From positions 1 to 54,582 of the forward strand of contig CANRMF010000010.1 in NCBI GenBank assembly GCA_947631665.1: 54,582 nt of DNA. Reading direction: 5' to 3'. The DNA is from an uncultured Lachnospiraceae bacterium (GTDB lineage Bacteria; Bacillota; Clostridia; Lachnospirales; Lachnospiraceae). A program made the position numbers and the translations under genes. Below the pieces are notes generated by a model. The model worked only from the letters and a program-made list of their open reading frames with translations, was not told the origin of the DNA and searched no databases. Positions 18,201-25,386 of the stretch are shown here, one piece after another (the first letter of the stretch is position 1; each line of letters opens with the position of its first letter).

Positions 18201-19460
18201 ATTAGCTGTCGTGTCAACGAAGTTTAATGCTATTTGTTCCGGTGTTTCTTCGGCGTATTTATATGCAACATGAGCTACCTGAGCATCGTTCCAGTTGCCG
18301 GTATAAAGTTTCCAGCCACCGTAAGTGCTGTCATTTTCCGGAAGCATGGTGTATCCTTCCGGTGCAACCGGTTCTTTCGGCTCATCTGTGGAAGGTTCTT
18401 CCTCTGATGAAGGTTCTTCTACCGACGTGTCTTCCTCTGCTTTTACGAACTTCGCAGTAAAGCTGAACTCGGTACCTGCCGGAACCTGTCCAAGATTCAG
18501 GAAAACATCCGGATAATCTGCATTTGAAGTATAGTCTATCACAGCCTCATGTGTACCTTCTTCCATAGCGATGCTGTGATCTCCACTGTTAATCTGCATA
18601 TTAAATGTAGCCGCCTGATTGGTTGTGTAGTTCACATGAACTTTATATTCCTGTGCAGGAGCAGCCAACTTCAAGAGTTTGTCTGTAGCTGCTATCTTTG
18701 CCTGCAGATTCCAATCTTGACCATTGTTTGCTGTTACTTTTGCATCAAAGGAAATGGTTTCGCCTTCAACAGTGCCTTTATATTTCATCTGATTTGCAGC
18801 GCTGCCTGAAAAAGCAGACCATGGAGTGGTAGTCGTCCATGTACCGTCAATTGTGGAATAATATCCTTCCTCGTCTGCCGTCGACGCTGTTGTTGTTTCC
18901 TTTTCAAACTCATCAGTATATGTAATACTGTTGATTGTAATGGTCGTATCGTCCTTTACTCCCTGCATGTCAAGTACAAGATGTGTAGTTGCTCCTGCGG
19001 TAAATGTACCTTTCGCGGTATTTTCACCTGAAGTATATTCCTGTTTGACTATTTGAGAGTTTGAAATATCTTCTTTCGTATTGAAATAACCTTCATCGCC
19101 TTCTACTGTATAACCAATCTCATACTGATACTCCGTACCAGCAGATAATGTCGTCACAGGTGCTTTCACCTGAATACCCCACTGTGTTCCGGAAGTTTTT
19201 TCAATATACAGTTTAATTGAAGTATCTGTTGCATCGGAGTAATACAGTTTTCCTTCCTGACCGCCTGCTCCGCCAACGTAAAAACTCCATTTTCCATCAG
19301 GACTCTGAACTTCTGCACTTCCTGTGACTTCAGTCATACCCGATGTATCGGCAGCTTCCGCTGTCTTTGCGCTGTAACCCGTCATGCCTGCGACTACCAT
19401 AGCAAAAGCGCTGACAAGAGCTACAACTTTTCTCATTGTTTTACTGAGTTTCATAAACAT
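15222..19460 (-). CDS. Large secreted non-catalytic multi-CBM surface protein
   Basis: 1412 residues; ATG at 19460 preceded by AAGGAG (a second ATG two codons later is possible). After the signal peptide come three beta-sandwich CBM-like regions (~40-190, ~200-350, ~370-490), and a discoidin/CBM32-like domain (~503-655, YFEIDLGQIYEASSIDQVVVW). Next are an FN3-like module (~665-755), a second discoidin domain (~765-925, YIIDLGEDVDASAIENIVVW), a cadherin-like ~100-residue domain, another CBM (~1095-1245), an acidic Ser/Pro/Gly linker and the lysine-rich tail (~1318-1412). No glycoside hydrolase motif was found in any part. The make-up suggests a surface glycan-binding protein that holds beta-glucan for the GH81 and GH16 enzymes. 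Ligand specificity is unknown. Its promoter resembles that of the transport operon. Confidence 0.85.
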   Translation of the reverse strand: MFMKLSKTMRKVVALVSAFAMVVAGMTGYSAKTAEAADTSGMTEVTGSAEVQSPDGKWSFYVGGAGGQEGKLYYSDATDTSIKLYIEKTSGTQWGIQVKAPVTTLSAGTEYQYEIGYTVEGDEGYFNTKEDISNSQIVKQEYTSGENTAKGTFTAGATTHLVLDMQGVKDDTTITINSITYTDEFEKETTTASTADEEGYYSTIDGTWTTTTPWSAFSGSAANQMKYKGTVEGETISFDAKVTANNGQDWNLQAKIAATDKLLKLAAPAQEYKVHVNYTTNQAATFNMQINSGDHSIAMEEGTHEAVIDYTSNADYPDVFLNLGQVPAGTEFSFTAKFVKAEEDTSVEEPSSEEEPSTDEPKEPVAPEGYTMLPENDSTYGGWKLYTGNWNDAQVAHVAYKYAEETPEQIALNFVDTTANDEWLVQVTYTFTDLQEGTKYKYSITNGDEVLASGVFKATAETKDSDTIGLGYRPTGTEMNLTATCTEYVAPPTQPYDEWLTTERNLAYQKTADVSSFKEGNQDYAALTDGTWNKWQGNYVGINTPGYFEIDLGQIYEASSIDQVVVWFRNGDANLYPKNGFEVQFGDTVFSKVAEMTAEEYPEEKEDAQSDGSQYMVPVVLDKETVSGTVRKIRIQVNDSVAWGAQVTEIGVFAENPVEGEAPEPASNPKAVTVSSEKTATLTGQIKVNITADEGQEDYTYFLYLDEEGAPRLSGCVAGQDYTIEDVARGTHTVKVVSLYNGGTSEGLVSDPVEVKTIEDDVTDVSRNFALNKTWELSPQHEGSNEPHGSAEGNGDITNGIISDSDYVCPEKNVPDGSYIIDLGEDVDASAIENIVVWYRVMEPGCAPEANNSQEIKFSTDKDAWTDVVTVPGADVIAARNKQGKAPYGVESAISQEGTVRYIQIHYPQGVTYGAQVTEIAVIGNTGIEPATTPTETSSDETETPTTPVTPPYDPGFDPSTLEYSSLQCDGNEDLTLEYAVQESTIDGLNPWYGDAGNTLSLQFSGDAGAVTSVTINGEEPAEGVVKEIATGLVKVDPTKLDDDAYSVIKVVAENGEFTFVVKKGTPAVVPPTSDDQPSSEDSSTEEPVEMTFEEYVGTGADITVGGYTVWINTTNTMAIAVDPTDADHIQSKIVSNNNNWDQWGAVQYKIVKDGLTPGQSYTISVDLKADQADGVLVTDGDSASVDLSQSQEVTLTRTVEADETGKVTLTIGAGQVGIGVVLDLSNLKITDEEGNVVYPNEDEPSTDEPGSDEPGSDEPSTGEAPTDNPTGSVQPTTSATGGQTTTPQTTAAPGGNTTTKAPGDANAKRPAKAKIQKITAKKKSAKKIQVKIKKTKNAKGYQVAIYKTKKNAKKNKKALAKKLTKKTKVTITSKKLKNKKVLFIKVRAYNLNGKKKLFGAWSKAKRVKIKK

Positions 19461-19519
19461 TTGTCTCCTTCCTTAAATTTTTTAATACTCATTTAACAGG
19501 GCACTTCACCCTATTAACC

Positions 19520-19560
19520 AATGATATAATCATTTTATCACACCTGTATGTGCAATTCAA
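19520..19560 (-). promoter_or_regulatory. Promoter of multi-CBM gene with palindrome at start site
   Basis: In the minus direction TTGAAT (19560-19555), a 17-base spacer and TAAAAT (19537-19532). A 15-bp palindrome, AATGAT-ATA-ATCATT (19520-19534), overlaps the -10/start region, the position of a repressor operator. The element is 27/33 identical to the transport-operon promoter. Confidence 0.75.
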
Positions 19561-19613
19561 CCAAAAAATTTGTAATTTTGAAAACATTCTTATGATATTT
19601 TGCCAATTTTTAT

Positions 19614-19662
19614 CAAAAAAAGAGAAAAATTCATCTATGATTTCATGAATTTTCCTCTTTTG
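19614..19662 (-). terminator. Terminator after the GH94-GH17 operon
   Basis: AAAGAGGAAAATTCAT pairs with ATGAATTTTTCTCTTT (one mismatch), and a U-run follows in the minus direction. It lies 44 bases after the GH17 stop. Confidence 0.85.
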
Positions 19663-19705
19663 TCCCTCATATTTTTATAATATTTTCATATCGTCCGTTT
19701 TTTCT

Positions 19706-20614
19706 TTACCGCGCTGCCGGCTTCGGCGTGCGGTCTACATAGTAAATCCCCCAGTTTTTCTCTGCTTCGACCGGATCGTTTCCGCCTTTCCAAGGCTCGT
19801 CGAAGGCTTCAAACATATAAGCGATGATTTTTTCCCGATCTGCCCACGCCCAAAATTCATCATAGTATTTTTTCTGGTTTTCTTCGGTAGTCTGGCCTTC
19901 TCCCATTTCCGTACCCGCTCTGCTCCTCGTTGCCCAGCCGACTTCTGAGAAAAAGACCGGCTTGTCCGGATAAAGCTGACGGATTTTCTGATACCACTCT
20001 TTGTTTTCAGCCAGTCCGTCTTCAACAGAAACGCCATGCCACAGCGGATAAGAATGAACGCAGATAATATCAAGCTGCTCGGCAATCTGTGGAATTCTAG
20101 GCCATTCAAACGCGCCCTCATTGAAGGTCACCGGCTGTTTTGCTCCCTGATGCAGCCGCTTTGCAAATTCTACCAGACGCTCTGTCGGAACATTGTTTGC
20201 GCCCCAGTCCGGCGTGTTTTCGTTGCCGATGGAAATAATGTTGATGACGTCAGGGTATGTATTTGCAATCCGGATTAAATCTTCAATCCGGCGGTCATTG
20301 AATTTTGCCCGCTCTGCCAGTTCTTCCTGCGTGTAGTTGGTTTTCAGCCATGGGCAGCCCGGATTGTTTACTTCTGAAATCAGTCCCGGCCCCAGCATCA
20401 TTTTAATCTCCAGTCCCAAATCCCTGATGACCTGACAGGTCATTTCCGCATAACTGACCGGGTCGTACATTCTGATGTACCGGAATCCATGCTTCTGCAG
20501 GATTTTCATGTCTTCCACAATCTGGTCGTAAGTCGGATAGGTTTCATCTACCGGACTCTGCCCCTCTCTGTAACCTGAATAGCAGACTGCTCTGCCATAC
20601 TCCATTTCAAACAT
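19706..20614 (-). CDS. Intracellular GH17-family beta-1,3-glucosidase/glucanase
   Basis: 302 residues from the ATG at 20614 (AAGGAG seven bases upstream). The open frame extends further up but overlaps the GH94 gene and looks non-coding there. No signal peptide, so cytoplasmic. The (beta/alpha)8 barrel shows YIRMYDP near the start, GNENTPDWG (~132-140) with the likely acid/base Glu, and FFSEVGWATRSRAG (~223-236) with the likely nucleophile Glu, the two GH17 signatures. GH17 enzymes are retaining and act on beta-1,3- (or beta-1,3/1,4-) glucans; small bacterial members trim oligosaccharides. It is 37 bases downstream of the GH94 gene and ends in a terminator, so the two form an operon. Exo- versus endo-action cannot be told from sequence. 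Confidence 0.88.
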   Translation of the reverse strand: MFEMEYGRAVCYSGYREGQSPVDETYPTYDQIVEDMKILQKHGFRYIRMYDPVSYAEMTCQVIRDLGLEIKMMLGPGLISEVNNPGCPWLKTNYTQEELAERAKFNDRRIEDLIRIANTYPDVINIISIGNENTPDWGANNVPTERLVEFAKRLHQGAKQPVTFNEGAFEWPRIPQIAEQLDIICVHSYPLWHGVSVEDGLAENKEWYQKIRQLYPDKPVFFSEVGWATRSRAGTEMGEGQTTEENQKKYYDEFWAWADREKIIAYMFEAFDEPWKGGNDPVEAEKNWGIYYVDRTPKPAAR

Positions 20615-20651
20615 TACCTCTCTCCTTTTCTCTTTTATGTCTGTACTTTTT

Positions 20652-23348
20652 TTAACCGAGTACGGCGCGAATCTGCGCCTCGTCTCCCAGTTTGTCCACA
20701 TCTTCTTTTGCAATCGTGTCGGTGTCCCCGTATTTTTCACCGTCAATATAAATTTCCCTGACGCGGTATGCGCCCGCTTCCAGACCGTCCGGATTTTCAT
20801 AAGTGACCTGAAGTTTAACGCCGCGGAACATGCACTGCGCAGACGCTTTGTTGTCTGCAAACTGTTCTGCTAGAAGCTGCGGTTTTAACGTCAACGCGCC
20901 GTAATTGCCCTGAATACCGTACATTTCATTGAGCACTGTCAACAGCAGCCAGCTTGCCGCGCCGGTCAGATAGTGGTACATGCCCCTGCCTCTCTGATTG
21001 ACGTATTCCGGCACGCCCGGATAAATACTGCTCTTTTGATAATCATTGCAATGGCTGTAAAGGCTGTGCAGCACTTTGTAACCTTCTTTTGCAAATCCCC
21101 TGCTGTAAAGCGCGTTTGCATACATGGTCGCCATATGGCTGAACACTGCGCCGTTTTCTTTATGTCCGAACGCAAATCCAAAGGCTCTGCCCAAGTCTGC
21201 CTTGACTTCCTTAAAATCCGTATTCAGGCGGTAGCCGCCAATTTCTTCGTCATAGAGATACTGGTCTGCCGCGCTGACAATGTTTTCCACCTGCGTCTGT
21301 GTCGCCACGTCTGCCATAATGGTGAATACCTGACTGGTGAGCATCATTCTGGCGCCGGTCTCAAAATCGCCCTCGACTGCTTTTCCATGATTGTCATAGT
21401 AACCGTTGAACCAATGCAGTCCTTCTTTATCTCCCGTCCATTCCGTATCGCGGATATGTTCTGCAATCCAGCCGGACATTGCTTCGAGCGTGTCCGCAAG
21501 CGCCATGCAGTTTACGACTGCTTTTTTCCCGCTGACCGTATGGATTACCGCCTCGCAGTATGCCTCAAGTACTGCATTTTTCTCGCCGATACTGTCATAG
21601 ATGGCCTTGTCCGCGTCCAGAAGTATCTGCAGTTCTTCTGCCAGAAGCACCGTATCTTTTCCTGTTTTTTCCGCGTACATTCTGATGTCGTGCGCAAGAT
21701 TTTTCAGATTGCCGCCATAAAGGGCAGTAAACGCTACGCTCTCGCCACGCTCCTCTGCCATGTCGAGCGCGTCGTTCCAGTCTGCGCCGCGAATCCGGAT
21801 ATGGTTGTGCTCTCCCACATCATAAAATGCGGTCAGGTGTTGAATGAGCAGATGTTCCAGCACTGTTCCACGATAGGTTTCCATGTCCGCCGTCAACTGG
21901 CTGTTTCCCTGTATTTCTTTCCAGTCCTGATCCTGCTTTTCTCCCCTGCACACCTGAATATCTTTAAAATATGTATTTTCTTCGGTCAAAAATTCGATGT
22001 CGCCGGTCTGCTGCATATAGAGTTCGGTCGTCAGATACGGCCATGCGCCATGATCCATCCACACTCTTACGATATTGTTTCTGTCGGCGATAAATTCTCC
22101 CTGTCCTGCGCCGATAATCGTCGCATTGGTCCCGTCAAACCGCACGCCGCCAAAGTTGTCTATGAGCATCTGCCGCACCTGCTCAGGCTCCATAATCAAC
22201 AGCGCCAGACAGTCCTGCCACAAATCTCTCCAGCCCCGTCCGCCTTTTCCATAGTCATGGTGCGGAAGGAAGGAACAGCCGTAAATCCGCCTCAGCATCG
22301 GCTGGAAGTTTACCCAGTGCATCCAGTTGTCAAAATCCGTATCCGCTGACGAATAGCTGACGTTGATTTTTTCCTGCCAGAAATTGTTTGTTTCCTGTAA
22401 CAGGCGGTCAAAGTGCTTGAGATTTAAGTATTTTTTCCCGATTTCCGTCATATCTTCTTCGGAATTTCCGTATCCAAGCGCAATGAGATAAGTCTTTGTC
22501 TCGCCCGCAGCCAGTTTTCTTGTCTCAAACCGGATTGCGGCAACCGTCTCGTAACCGTCCACCTGTTCTCCCGCCGCATAAGGCATTTTTTTATTTTTTA
22601 TTACATAGTAAGGATTTTCAAAGTTTCCGCCGTCTCCGATGAACTCCTCCGTCACAGGGCAGAAGCCGACCGGAGATACCATGTCCTCACCGAACTGCTC
22701 TTTTGCCAGAGCGCCGTAGTAAACGGTGTTTGTGTTGTGTCCCCGCTCATCAAATGTCAACGTCGGATAAACGACAATTCCATTTTTTACCGTATAGGTA
22801 CGATGAAGCAGCGACGTCACATGTCTGTGGTCTCTGATGTTTGATGCGGAACGCGCATACAATGGAATTGCGCTTGTCGGAGTGATTTCCAATGTTTCAT
22901 CAGAAATGTTTGTGATTTCTACTTTGGTCAGTTCCACTTTGTCGCCTGTATTCGGCACAAACGTCGTAAGCACTGCTTTCAGACCCATCTGTTCTGAAAC
23001 ACGCTCTACCCGATGCCACAGAATACCGGCTGTCAACTTCACCTGCTCCTTGTCCTCGTCAAACAGTTTTGCCTGCTGCGCCGCAGACTTCCCTGTGGCA
23101 GACCACGCGCCCTTTCCTTCTACATAAACCCAGAAGTTCCGGCTGGATTTGTTATTGTGCAGGTTTTCCGCGCTGACCGGCTCTAACAGAAACGTGTTCT
23201 GATCCAGCTTAATATCTCCTCCCAAATCCGGCGTGACGGCGCTCATCATTCCCGCTTCGTTGCAAAGCGGAAAGTACATATAGCCTGTCAAGTCCGGATT
23301 ATCCAGCGTAAATGTCCCCTTTCGGTCTAAATATTTTAATTCGCCCAT
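20652..23348 (-). CDS. GH94 glycoside phosphorylase, probable laminaribiose phosphorylase
   Basis: 898 residues from the ATG at 23348, seven bases after AGGAGG; the frame continues upstream only through leader repeats and is excluded. No signal peptide: cytoplasmic. N-terminal beta-sandwich, then an (alpha/alpha)6 barrel with GGRGWRDLWQD and RGADWNDALD; the Asp of WND (~526) is the expected general acid. Further GH94 blocks are HWFNGYYDNHG and SIYPGVPEYVNQRGRG. GH94 enzymes phosphorolyse beta-glucosides such as cellobiose, laminaribiose or chitobiose, giving alpha-glucose-1-phosphate. The beta-1,3-glucan neighbours favour laminaribiose, but cellobiose cannot be excluded from sequence alone. 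First gene of an operon with GH17; its leader carries three 24-bp repeats and its promoter has two 27-bp direct repeats upstream. Confidence 0.92.
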   Translation of the reverse strand: MGELKYLDRKGTFTLDNPDLTGYMYFPLCNEAGMMSAVTPDLGGDIKLDQNTFLLEPVSAENLHNNKSSRNFWVYVEGKGAWSATGKSAAQQAKLFDEDKEQVKLTAGILWHRVERVSEQMGLKAVLTTFVPNTGDKVELTKVEITNISDETLEITPTSAIPLYARSASNIRDHRHVTSLLHRTYTVKNGIVVYPTLTFDERGHNTNTVYYGALAKEQFGEDMVSPVGFCPVTEEFIGDGGNFENPYYVIKNKKMPYAAGEQVDGYETVAAIRFETRKLAAGETKTYLIALGYGNSEEDMTEIGKKYLNLKHFDRLLQETNNFWQEKINVSYSSADTDFDNWMHWVNFQPMLRRIYGCSFLPHHDYGKGGRGWRDLWQDCLALLIMEPEQVRQMLIDNFGGVRFDGTNATIIGAGQGEFIADRNNIVRVWMDHGAWPYLTTELYMQQTGDIEFLTEENTYFKDIQVCRGEKQDQDWKEIQGNSQLTADMETYRGTVLEHLLIQHLTAFYDVGEHNHIRIRGADWNDALDMAEERGESVAFTALYGGNLKNLAHDIRMYAEKTGKDTVLLAEELQILLDADKAIYDSIGEKNAVLEAYCEAVIHTVSGKKAVVNCMALADTLEAMSGWIAEHIRDTEWTGDKEGLHWFNGYYDNHGKAVEGDFETGARMMLTSQVFTIMADVATQTQVENIVSAADQYLYDEEIGGYRLNTDFKEVKADLGRAFGFAFGHKENGAVFSHMATMYANALYSRGFAKEGYKVLHSLYSHCNDYQKSSIYPGVPEYVNQRGRGMYHYLTGAASWLLLTVLNEMYGIQGNYGALTLKPQLLAEQFADNKASAQCMFRGVKLQVTYENPDGLEAGAYRVREIYIDGEKYGDTDTIAKEDVDKLGDEAQIRAVLG

Positions 23349-23380
23349 AATCTGCCTCCTAAAATTGCAATGGAAGTGTC

Positions 23381-23452
23381 TGCGGCTTCTTCCGAAGTAC
23401 AAACTGTGACTTCTTCCGAAATACAAACTGTGACTTCTTCTAAAGTACAAAC
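23381..23452. repeat. Three tandem 24-bp repeats in GH94 leader
   Basis: Three adjacent 24-bp copies (plus-strand unit TGTGACTTCTTCCGAAATAC plus AAAC, with few changes) lie between the promoter and the GH94 ribosome site. A degenerate fourth copy follows at about 23453-23480. They would be in the 5' untranslated RNA. Confidence 0.85.
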
Positions 23453-23504
23453 GCACCTCTGATGGCTTCTTCCAACATTTTTCATCTTAAATATTTCTTT
23501 ATTT

Positions 23505-23532
23505 ATCATACCATAAAAGCATTTCATTACAA
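23505..23532 (-). promoter_or_regulatory. Promoter of GH94-GH17 operon
   Basis: In the minus direction TTGTAA (23532-23527), a 16-base spacer and TATGAT (23510-23505) with an extended TGG before it. This gives a leader of roughly 150 bases. Confidence 0.6.
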
Positions 23533-23608
23533 CTATATTTTTCCATATCGGGCGCTTCTTGTAATCCGCGTCTGATGCTTCCTGTATTTTCCCATATCCG
23601 GCGCTTCT
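23533..23608. repeat. Two 27-bp direct repeats abutting the GH94 -35 box
   Basis: Copies at 23533-23559 and 23582-23608, offset by 49 bp, differ at three positions and contain CATATC, GGCGCTTCT. The proximal copy touches the -35 box. The remaining bases to 23687 hold only a short GCTTCTGC/GCAGAAGC hairpin without a U-run. Paired sites at this position fit activator or repressor binding. Confidence 0.55.
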
Positions 23609-23687
23609 GCCGTACTTTGCAGAAGCATATGTATTGTGATATCGAATTACATGAATTAGTTTCTGCTTTTCAAAATCATGCTGTTCG

Positions 23688-24509
23688 TTAATGTATCAAA
23701 TATTTTTCAATGATTTCTTCAACCACTTTAGAATCCAAGACGCACTTCTCGGTTTCGTAAGTGCAAAGCAGTTTGTCGCCCTGATATATGCCGCTTTTTG
23801 CATATTGATTTATCTTTTTTACCGCCTTTTCACAATAATCTTTGTCGCTCATCAAGCCAAAATGCTCCCAATAATATTCTTTTCTCGTATATTTATTGAG
23901 CACGACAAAATCCGGACGGATATAGCCGAATCCTTTTAACATCAAGGGACATTCATACACATAAGGGATTCCCATTCTATAAAATTTATCTGCCAGTATT
24001 TTCTCAGACTTTGACCGGACAAGCTCGCCTTTTTCCGTCCAGACGCCCTGCTCCTCGCTTATTGCATACTTGTCTTTTGTAATGTTCGACAATCTGTCTT
24101 TCTCGCCGACCTTATGCTCCTCCCATTGTTTCGCATATAAATCCATCGGAACAATATACGGGTTGACATAAATCCGTTTTGAATCCGGCATATCTTCATA
24201 TATTTTTTCAAGTTCCTGCGGATTGTACAATTTTAAAAATCCCTCAATCACTTTGATTTGTTCTCTTATTTTTGGCAGGCTTTTATTGATATATTCTTTC
24301 TGCAGGATTGCTTTCACAAGATTTCTGTCTTTCTTTTTGATATAGCGCCTGTGCTCGTTGGTTTCGCCCGTCCGCCAATAATATTGATATGTGTGGTGAT
24401 TTTTTATTACGGAAATTTTTCCAACCGGCGCAGACTCAACATATGAAATTCCGCTTTCCTCCCATTCCTTCAAATGTTTCATTTCTTTTTCAAGTATTTC
24501 CTTAATCAT
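23688..24509 (-). CDS. Hypothetical protein with PD-(D/E)XK-nuclease-like core
   Basis: 273 residues; ATG with GGGGGAG upstream. The N-terminal half is helical and charged. The C-terminal half (~165-250) has the order expected of a PD-(D/E)XK nuclease fold: a Glu in RSKSEKILADKFY, a beta strand YVYECPL, PDFVVLNKY with the metal-binding Asp, then YYWEHFG where the usual E-x-K reads E-H-F. The family's Lys is thus not in its standard place, so activity is uncertain. No link to glucan metabolism is visible. It sits alone between the two phosphorylase genes, with its own promoter and next to a 74-bp repeat array, and looks like an insertion into the locus. It may be a defence or housekeeping-repair protein; this is a guess. 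Confidence 0.6.
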   Translation of the reverse strand: MIKEILEKEMKHLKEWEESGISYVESAPVGKISVIKNHHTYQYYWRTGETNEHRRYIKKKDRNLVKAILQKEYINKSLPKIREQIKVIEGFLKLYNPQELEKIYEDMPDSKRIYVNPYIVPMDLYAKQWEEHKVGEKDRLSNITKDKYAISEEQGVWTEKGELVRSKSEKILADKFYRMGIPYVYECPLMLKGFGYIRPDFVVLNKYTRKEYYWEHFGLMSDKDYCEKAVKKINQYAKSGIYQGDKLLCTYETEKCVLDSKVVEEIIEKYLIH

Positions 24510-24583
24510 TTACTCCCCCTCTTTTCTTTTAGCAGCAGCAATTTGCTGCTTTGTTTGAATTTGACAATTACTGTATCATATTG

Positions 24584-24612
24584 TTTATATGGTAATATGT
24601 GTAATTTGTAAA
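24584..24612 (-). promoter_or_regulatory. Promoter of the nuclease-like gene
   Basis: In the minus direction TTTACA (24612-24607), a 17-base spacer and TATAAA (24589-24584). A near-perfect AGCAGCAA/TTGCTGCT inverted repeat lies in the leader just before the ribosome site. Confidence 0.6.
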
Positions 24613-24663
24613 TTGTTTGTAAACTAATACTTTACTTTGCTTTTTTATACTTTCGAGTGCCAA

Positions 24664-25222
24664 TTACATGCAAAATCGCTTCTTTCACACTTTTTTGCAT
24701 GTAATTTTCCCACGCCAGACAGTTTCGGCTTGGCTTTTTACATGCAAAATTACTTCTTTCACACTTTTTTGCATGTAATTTCCCCACGCAAAACAGTTTC
24801 AGTTTGGCTTTTTACATGCAAAATCGCTTCTTTCACACTTTTTTGCATGTAATTTTCCCGCGCCAGACGGTTTCAGTTTGGCTTTTTACATGCAAAATTG
24901 CTTCTTTTACACTTTTTTGCATGTAATTTCTCCACGCAAAACAGTTTCGGCTTGGCTTTTTACATGCAAAATTGCTTTTTTACACTTTTTTGCATGTAAT
25001 TTTCCCACGCCAGACAGTTTCGGCTTGGCTTTTTACATGCAAAATTGCTTCTTTTACACTTTTTTGCATGTAATTTCCCCGCGCAAAACAGTTTCGGCTT
25101 GGCTTTTTACATGCAAAATTGCTTCTTTTGCACTTTTTTGCATGTAATTTTCCCACGCAAAACAGTTTCGGCTTGATTTTTTACATGCAAAATTGCTTCT
25201 TTTGCATACTTTTGCATGTAAT
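24664..25222. repeat. Eight 74-bp tandem repeats, each a 12-bp inverted repeat
   Basis: ACATGCAAAA recurs at 24666, 24740, 24814, 24888, 24962, 25035, 25109 and 25183, a period of 74 bp (73 once). Each unit has TTACATGCAAAA and TTTTGCATGTAA around an ~18-base loop, so it can fold into a hairpin on either strand. The ~30-base linker comes in two forms (ACGCCAGAC and ACGCAAAAC) that alternate, hinting at a 148-bp higher-order unit; the last copies break the alternation. Open frames through the array are by-products. It fills most of the gap between the nuclease-like gene and the GH161 gene. Not CRISPR: linkers are conserved. Confidence 0.93.
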
Positions 25223-25332
25223 CCCCCTCAAGGCACACTATTTTTCCCTGCTTTTTTACATTCAAAGCAATTTCTCGTTGCGTAATTGTTTTGAACAGCC
25301 TAAAGCCAACAGCCAATACTCCAACACATAAC

Positions 25333-25371
25333 AAAAGTCCCGACATACGTCTGTATATCGGGACTTGTTTT
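25333..25371 (-). terminator. Terminator after GH161 gene
   Basis: AAGTCCCGA (25335-25343) pairs with TCGGGACTT (25358-25366); CTTTTGTT follows in the minus direction and GTTTTT in the plus direction. It lies 20 bases past the GH161 stop. Confidence 0.75.
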
Positions 25372-25386
25372 TAAGTTCTTATTTTT

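Noticed and set aside
20973-22349. Long open frame (458 codons) on the plus strand, antisense to the GH94 gene
   Set aside because: It lies wholly inside a clear GH94 gene, has no recognisable domain and is explained by codon bias of the opposite strand.
23336-23527. 63-codon frame over the GH94 leader repeats
   Set aside because: It begins upstream of the predicted transcription start, its repeats are the 24-bp leader units, and it overlaps the GH94 ribosome site and start.
24664-25222. CRISPR array
   Set aside because: The period is regular at 74 bp, but the sequence between palindromes is also conserved in two forms; there are no unique spacers and no cas genes.
24637-25346. Short open frames through the palindromic array
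   Set aside because: They are repeats of the same 74-bp DNA unit with no ribosome sites or domain features.
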